The notes under the pieces are model-generated. The model searched no databases. It saw only the letters and a program-made list of their open reading frames with translations, and was not told the DNA's origin. 64,000 bases of DNA. It comes from Lewinellaceae bacterium. Lineage in GTDB: Bacteria > Bacteroidota > Bacteroidia > Chitinophagales > Saprospiraceae. A program made the position numbers and the translations under genes. The DNA is taken from contig JACJYM010000003.1 in assembly GCA_020636155.1 (NCBI GenBank), positions 186,001 through 250,000 of the forward strand, in the 5' to 3' direction. Shown here piece by piece: positions 59,269 to 64,000 of the stretch. The stretch's first letter is position 1. Every line of letters starts with the position of its first letter.

Positions 59269-62200
59269 ATGAAATTATTAATGGCAGCAACGATAACTTT
59301 GTGTAGCATGTTTTTTTTTGAGAACGATTATGATTACAACAAGGCGTGGGCAGAGGTAAATTCTTTTATTGAAAAAAGATTGCCCAAATCAGCCCTTGAA
59401 AAAGTAGAGGAAATTTATGCTTATTCGGTAAAGGAGAACAATTCTGTTCAACAGATTAAATCACTAAAATATATTGCAAGTCTCACGATAGAAACTCATG
59501 AAAATGGAGTGGATGATGCAATTGTTCGTTTAAATTCTGAGTTAGATAGATTGAATGGTTCGTCAAAAGCTATACTTCAGTCATATCTTGCGGAAATCTA
59601 TCGCAATTATTTTTATCAAAATAGATATAATATCAGCCAAAGAACCAATCTCGCAGAAACCGAAAGTAGCGATTTTAAATCTTGGACATCTTCAGATTTT
59701 TACCATCAAATTTCCAGGCTCTTCTTAGCATCTGTCTCGCACCCGAAAGACTTGTCTGCTGACATTTCTGGTTATAAGGAAATCGTGGATCAGATTAAAG
59801 ATGGTAATGAGCAATTCAGGCCTACAATGTATTATTTGCTGATGGATCGATGCTTGGAATTTTTCAACTCTGGCGATAACATTATTCCAAAACCAGTGAA
59901 TAGTTTTGAGTTAAGTGCAATGAATTATCTAGACAATTCTGATAACTTTATATCTCTTGAGATTCCTGATAATGATTCATTGTCTAATGAATATCAGCTG
60001 TTGAAGGCATATCAAAATGTGTTGAGACACAGTAAAAACCTAGGACAGATATCTGCTTTTTTGAATTATGACTTGAATCGTCTGAACTACCTCTATTATA
60101 ATACCAATTCCGATAAAAAGGTAGAATCGTATATCTCAGCATTAGAATATGATGTGAGCCAATACTCTGAAAATAAATATGTGGCACAATTAAAGTACGA
60201 ACTCAACGCATTTAAATATCATAACCTAAGGGATTCTATCGATATAGATGAAATTATAAATGATTCTAAAGAAGTCATTGAAAAATATCCTAATACCACA
60301 GGGGCTGCTAATTCTCAAGCACTTATTGATGAAATTCACACCAGAAATTTGAGTTTTATAATGCCATCTTATGTACCTTCTGAGTCGGCCATTGAGGTTA
60401 AATTTAACTATCAGAATATTGATTCTGGAAAGCTTGAATTATATAAAAGTGAAAGAATAAATGAACTTCTAAAAAATGGTCGTGAGCCAGAAATAAGGCG
60501 TATCATCTCCTCCATGACTCCCTTCTATACTCAAGAGATAGCACTGCCAATTACGAAGAAATACCTTCCTAATGAGGCTAAAATGGTGTTGCCACCCCAA
60601 AAATTGGGTACTTACTTATTGGTTTTCCGCCATGGCGATGATTTGGTTTTCAATACATTTCAGGTGACCGATTTAATGGGAATCCATTTTCAAGAAGGTA
60701 GTAATTATCACATTTTAGTGACCAATCGAACAAGTGGTGAGCCTATTGAAAATGCCGTTGTAAAAATTTATTCTTATTATTATAATAGATTTGAGCAGAG
60801 GGAAGACAAAACTTTGATTTTCACCCTAAATACTAATAGAAATGGTGAGATTATTTTCCCTATAACTGATAAAGAGCATCGATCTATTTCCTTTTCTATC
60901 AAGAAAGGGCAGGATGAATTTTTGCCAGAAGATAGGGATTATCTATATTATCAATATCCAACCGAAGAATATGAAGTCGTAGAGATTTATACCGATAGAG
61001 CCATTTACAGACCCGGTCAGACCGTCTATTTTAAAGCTTTGGCACTAAACTACAGCAAAGAAAGAATTCCAACTATTGTCAAGGGTGCGAAAGTTTCATT
61101 AAATGTTTATGATGTAAACAACCAGAGTTTTTATACTCATGATTTTGTAACTAATGAATTTGGAACCTGTTCTGGTAGTTTTGAATTGCCGAAAGGAAAA
61201 ATGAATGGAAATTTTAGGATTGATTTTTCAGGAAATCATTTTTCAGGTGAAAAATACATTAGGGTAGAGGAATATAAAAGACCGAATTTTGAAGTCACCA
61301 TTGATAAGCCTAAAGAACAAATCGTCGTAGGGGATAGCGTGACATTCAGCCTTCATGCGTCGAATTATTCCGGCACACCGCTTCAAGATGCCAAGGTAAA
61401 ATACACCATCAAAAGAACGAGTTTTTATCCATATTGGCCATGGTACAGAAGTTACATAAACCAAGGCGAAGAGGCAATATTGCTCAATGGAAATGCCATG
61501 ACAGACGACAAAGGCAATCTGTTAATAACTTTTTTGGCAGAGCCAGATAAAAGCCTGAGAAAAAAAGACAATCCTAATTTTAATTTTGAAATTGAAGCCT
61601 TCGTCACGGACATTAATGGAGAAACCCAAAGTACCAAGTCCAGCCTTGTGATGTCTTATACAGCTCTCAATCTGAGTTTAAATAAGTCGGGAGTCATAGA
61701 TGTTTCTGACTTGAATGATATCAGCTTATTAGCAAACAATGCCATCGGTGAGAAACAAAAGGCAGTAGCCAATGTCCAAATATTAAAATTAGAGGAACCA
61801 AAATGTGTACAGGTTTCTCCCAATGCGGCCATTCCTATCATCAATCAAAATGAATTTAAAAAATGGTTTCCAAAGATTAACCCAAACTATGATTCTAATT
61901 TTGATGAATGGAAGACAGAAAAGCAAATTGGCTCATTCACAATTTCTACGGAAGAAGACTTCGATTGGAAGGAGAAAATTAAGAATTCTGGGGTATATCG
62001 CTTGATTTTTACGACAAAAGATGTGTTTGGAAATGAGGTGGAAATGAACGCATACCTCGAGGTGACTGACTTCGATAAATCGGAATTTCCTATGACAAAA
62101 TATTTGTTTCACAAGGCCAATAAGAGTGCATTCCAGCCAGGTGATGAAGTGGTGATTGATTTCGGCACACCAGATCCGACTGTGAACTTGTATTTAGCAA

Positions 62201-64000
62201 GCTCCAAAGAAAATAAATTGCTGCAATCGTCATGGAAAAAAGTGGATAACACGAACCAGTTCCGGTACCATATTACAGATAGTGACAGAGGTGGATTTGG
62301 AATTACGCTGTTTTACGTAAAGAATAATCAAGTGTTTACCGAAAATATCCGCATCAATGTGCCATGGTCAGAGAAACGATTGAAATTTACTTTCGAGACC
62401 TTCAGAGATAAGGTGTTGCCCGGCTCAGATGAGATATGGAAAATGAAAATTTCTGGTGAGGATAAAGAACTAGTGATGGCAGAAATATTGGCGAGTATGT
62501 ATGATGCCTCATTGGATGCTTTTGCAAGGGACGAATGGAAAAGTGAGTTTTATCCTTCTTTTGTAGGTTTTGTATCAATTAGGACAATAGGCGATGGGCA
62601 AGCTTGGTCTCGAGTCTATATTAAAAACAAAAGATATCAATACCAATATTATCAAGTTCCTTCATTGAATGGGATTAACCTCTTTAATTACAGATTGGGT
62701 GCTAGAATGGCAGGTGTTATGGATAAGACAACGCTTGAGTCAATTCAGGTTATAGAGTACAAAGTTCCATTAGTTGATCCTCAAAATTCTATTTTAAATG
62801 AAGTGTCAGCCTCTAACTTGGATGGGATAGCAATGGATTCAAATATATCTCTTGATTCAACAGTGGAATCCGTATCTAACTATTCAAAAGAGCCAATTCT
62901 GACACCTCGAAAAAACCTTAACGAAACAGTCTTTTTCTATCCACATATATTGACGGACAGTGAAGGTAATTTTGTGTTGAAATTTAAAATGAATGAGGCT
63001 CTCACTAAGTGGAAACTAAGATTACTAGGGATAACCACCGACCTCAAAGTGGGTTATGAGGAAGCCATGGTGCAGACACAAAAAGAGTTGATGATATTTC
63101 CTAATCTACCAAGATTCTTGCGTGAAAAAGATCAAATTACACTCAATGCCAAGATATCCAACACCTCTGATACTCTACAAAGAGGCAGGGCACAGTTAAA
63201 AATATTTGATGCCATTACGGAGGAGGACATCACGAGTAAATTATTAAAAACGGATAGTCAACTGCCATTTACACTCGATAAAGAAAGTTCTGAATCATTC
63301 AAATGGAATCTCGAAATCCCATCGGGTATTTCAGCCATAAAGTATCAGTTCTATGCCTTAGGTAGCAAATTTTCTGATGGAGAGGAAGGCATATTGCCTT
63401 TAGTGACGAACAGAACTTTGGTGACCGAGACCTTGCCGATTATGGTTAAGGCAGGAGAGGACAAGTCTTTTGTGTTTGAAGCATTGAAAAACAATAATTC
63501 AAGCTCAAAAATTGACCATAAGTACTCAATTGAAGTCACAGAAAACCCGATTTGGTACGCCATCCAGAGTTTGCCTTACCTGATGGAGTATCCTTATGAA
63601 TGCACAGAGCAAGTACTCAACCGATACTATGCAAATCAACTCGCGACACAAATAGCAAATAGCCACCCTAAAATAAAGGCAGTCTTTGATCAATGGAAAA
63701 ATTTTGACTCCGATCAGCTAATTTCTAACTTATCTAAGAATGAAGAATTGAAAACGGCGATTCTCGAAGAAACACCTTGGGTGCTAGACGCTAAAAGTGA
63801 AGAACAGCAAAAGAAAAATATTGCACTTCTATTCGATTTGAATAGGATGGCTTATGAATCTGAAAATGCCTTAAATATCATTATCTCAAGACAATATCCT
63901 AGTGGTGGGTTTCCGTGGTTTAATGGCGGGCGAGAAAATGATTATATTACCCAATATGTCATAGAATCCTTGGCACATCTTCAGAAATTAGGGATACAAA
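59269..64000 (+). CDS. Alpha-2-macroglobulin-like protein, 3' end outside window
   Basis: At least 1577 residues; ATG at 59269 and no stop to the end of the window. The first ~20 residues are hydrophobic (MKLLMAATITLCSMFFF) and may be a signal. Evidence for the family: the MG2-type TDRAIYRPGQTVYFKAL (residues ~575-591), the A2M motif LTKWKLRLLGITTDLKVG (~1245-1262), the thioester-like CTEQ with lead YPYECTEQVLNRYY (Cys 1445), and the alpha/alpha-toroid start GGFPWFNGG (~1546). The proteins trap proteases, often in the periplasm, and are sometimes paired with pbpC; the downstream neighbour is not visible. Confidence 0.92.
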   Translation, partial: MKLLMAATITLCSMFFFENDYDYNKAWAEVNSFIEKRLPKSALEKVEEIYAYSVKENNSVQQIKSLKYIASLTIETHENGVDDAIVRLNSELDRLNGSSKAILQSYLAEIYRNYFYQNRYNISQRTNLAETESSDFKSWTSSDFYHQISRLFLASVSHPKDLSADISGYKEIVDQIKDGNEQFRPTMYYLLMDRCLEFFNSGDNIIPKPVNSFELSAMNYLDNSDNFISLEIPDNDSLSNEYQLLKAYQNVLRHSKNLGQISAFLNYDLNRLNYLYYNTNSDKKVESYISALEYDVSQYSENKYVAQLKYELNAFKYHNLRDSIDIDEIINDSKEVIEKYPNTTGAANSQALIDEIHTRNLSFIMPSYVPSESAIEVKFNYQNIDSGKLELYKSERINELLKNGREPEIRRIISSMTPFYTQEIALPITKKYLPNEAKMVLPPQKLGTYLLVFRHGDDLVFNTFQVTDLMGIHFQEGSNYHILVTNRTSGEPIENAVVKIYSYYYNRFEQREDKTLIFTLNTNRNGEIIFPITDKEHRSISFSIKKGQDEFLPEDRDYLYYQYPTEEYEVVEIYTDRAIYRPGQTVYFKALALNYSKERIPTIVKGAKVSLNVYDVNNQSFYTHDFVTNEFGTCSGSFELPKGKMNGNFRIDFSGNHFSGEKYIRVEEYKRPNFEVTIDKPKEQIVVGDSVTFSLHASNYSGTPLQDAKVKYTIKRTSFYPYWPWYRSYINQGEEAILLNGNAMTDDKGNLLITFLAEPDKSLRKKDNPNFNFEIEAFVTDINGETQSTKSSLVMSYTALNLSLNKSGVIDVSDLNDISLLANNAIGEKQKAVANVQILKLEEPKCVQVSPNAAIPIINQNEFKKWFPKINPNYDSNFDEWKTEKQIGSFTISTEEDFDWKEKIKNSGVYRLIFTTKDVFGNEVEMNAYLEVTDFDKSEFPMTKYLFHKANKSAFQPGDEVVIDFGTPDPTVNLYLASSKENKLLQSSWKKVDNTNQFRYHITDSDRGGFGITLFYVKNNQVFTENIRINVPWSEKRLKFTFETFRDKVLPGSDEIWKMKISGEDKELVMAEILASMYDASLDAFARDEWKSEFYPSFVGFVSIRTIGDGQAWSRVYIKNKRYQYQYYQVPSLNGINLFNYRLGARMAGVMDKTTLESIQVIEYKVPLVDPQNSILNEVSASNLDGIAMDSNISLDSTVESVSNYSKEPILTPRKNLNETVFFYPHILTDSEGNFVLKFKMNEALTKWKLRLLGITTDLKVGYEEAMVQTQKELMIFPNLPRFLREKDQITLNAKISNTSDTLQRGRAQLKIFDAITEEDITSKLLKTDSQLPFTLDKESSESFKWNLEIPSGISAIKYQFYALGSKFSDGEEGILPLVTNRTLVTETLPIMVKAGEDKSFVFEALKNNNSSSKIDHKYSIEVTENPIWYAIQSLPYLMEYPYECTEQVLNRYYANQLATQIANSHPKIKAVFDQWKNFDSDQLISNLSKNEELKTAILEETPWVLDAKSEEQQKKNIALLFDLNRMAYESENALNIIISRQYPSGGFPWFNGGRENDYITQYVIESLAHLQKLGIQ

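Overview
The window is AT-rich chromosomal DNA from a member of the Bacteroidota, probably a Saprospiria/Cytophagia-like marine or environmental bacterium. The evidence is a short RpoD-type primary sigma factor (289 residues), five cargo proteins with type IX secretion (T9SS) C-terminal domains, SprB-type repeats, TonB-dependent receptors with carboxypeptidase-regulatory N-termini, a FecI/FecR/STN-receptor triad, TamL, DUF4295 between rpmG and ftsY, DUF1800/DUF1501 and DUF5689 proteins. Many genes carry an exact TAnnTTTG (-7) element upstream, and most start codons have A-rich leaders without an obvious Shine-Dalgarno sequence. No rRNA, CRISPR array, transposase, integrase or prophage was seen, so this is mostly a vertically inherited chromosome segment.

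Layout. 1-3000: the end of ilvE, a zinc-ribbon protein and a methyltransferase/ATP-grasp fusion. 3000-8000 (minus strand): DUF2200, an SRPBCC protein, a ChaN/erythromycin-esterase-like protein with a likely frameshift in its signal peptide, a serine hydrolase, an orphan protein, a 43-residue membrane protein and a START-like protein. 8200-10200: rpoD and purC, separated by a terminator. 10200-18000: DUF1573 protein, a T9SS cargo with nine SprB repeats, a LuxE-like acyl-protein synthetase, a UbiA-like membrane protein with an M42 peptidase, and a very tight pyrE/NUDIX divergent pair. 18000-24000: an EEP nuclease/phosphatase divergent from a TonB-dependent receptor plus a DUF5689 lipoprotein, a candidate phosphoester or nucleic-acid scavenging locus. 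24000-30600: a pappalysin-type protease, then sigma/FecR/TonB-receptor and a TrmH-type methyltransferase. 30600-40100: TamL, thioredoxin, ribE behind a giant type-B T9SS protein, and a CtpA protease with a sigma factor and a TonB_C-tailed regulator.

40100-46100 (minus strand): sigma factor, a dual-membrane-spanning anti-sigma-like protein and a lipoprotein, then an LEA-like protein, ubiX and folC. 46300-53400 (plus strand): DUF1800/DUF1501 pair, a cysteine-rich Fe-S protein, a small lipoprotein and a large secreted EEP enzyme. 53360-58900 (minus strand): arsS with its peroxidase-like partner, an S46 dipeptidyl peptidase, ftsY, DUF4295, rpmG, rpmB and tRNA-Arg(ACG). From 59269 to the window edge lies a large, incomplete alpha-2-macroglobulin-like protein.

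The best candidates for unusual biology are the methyltransferase/ATP-grasp fusion, two non-canonical sigma regulators (one predicted to span both membranes, one ending in a TonB C-terminal domain), the EEP/TonB-receptor/DUF5689 locus, and the pyrE/NUDIX start sites in which the -7 element of one gene contains the start codon of the other.
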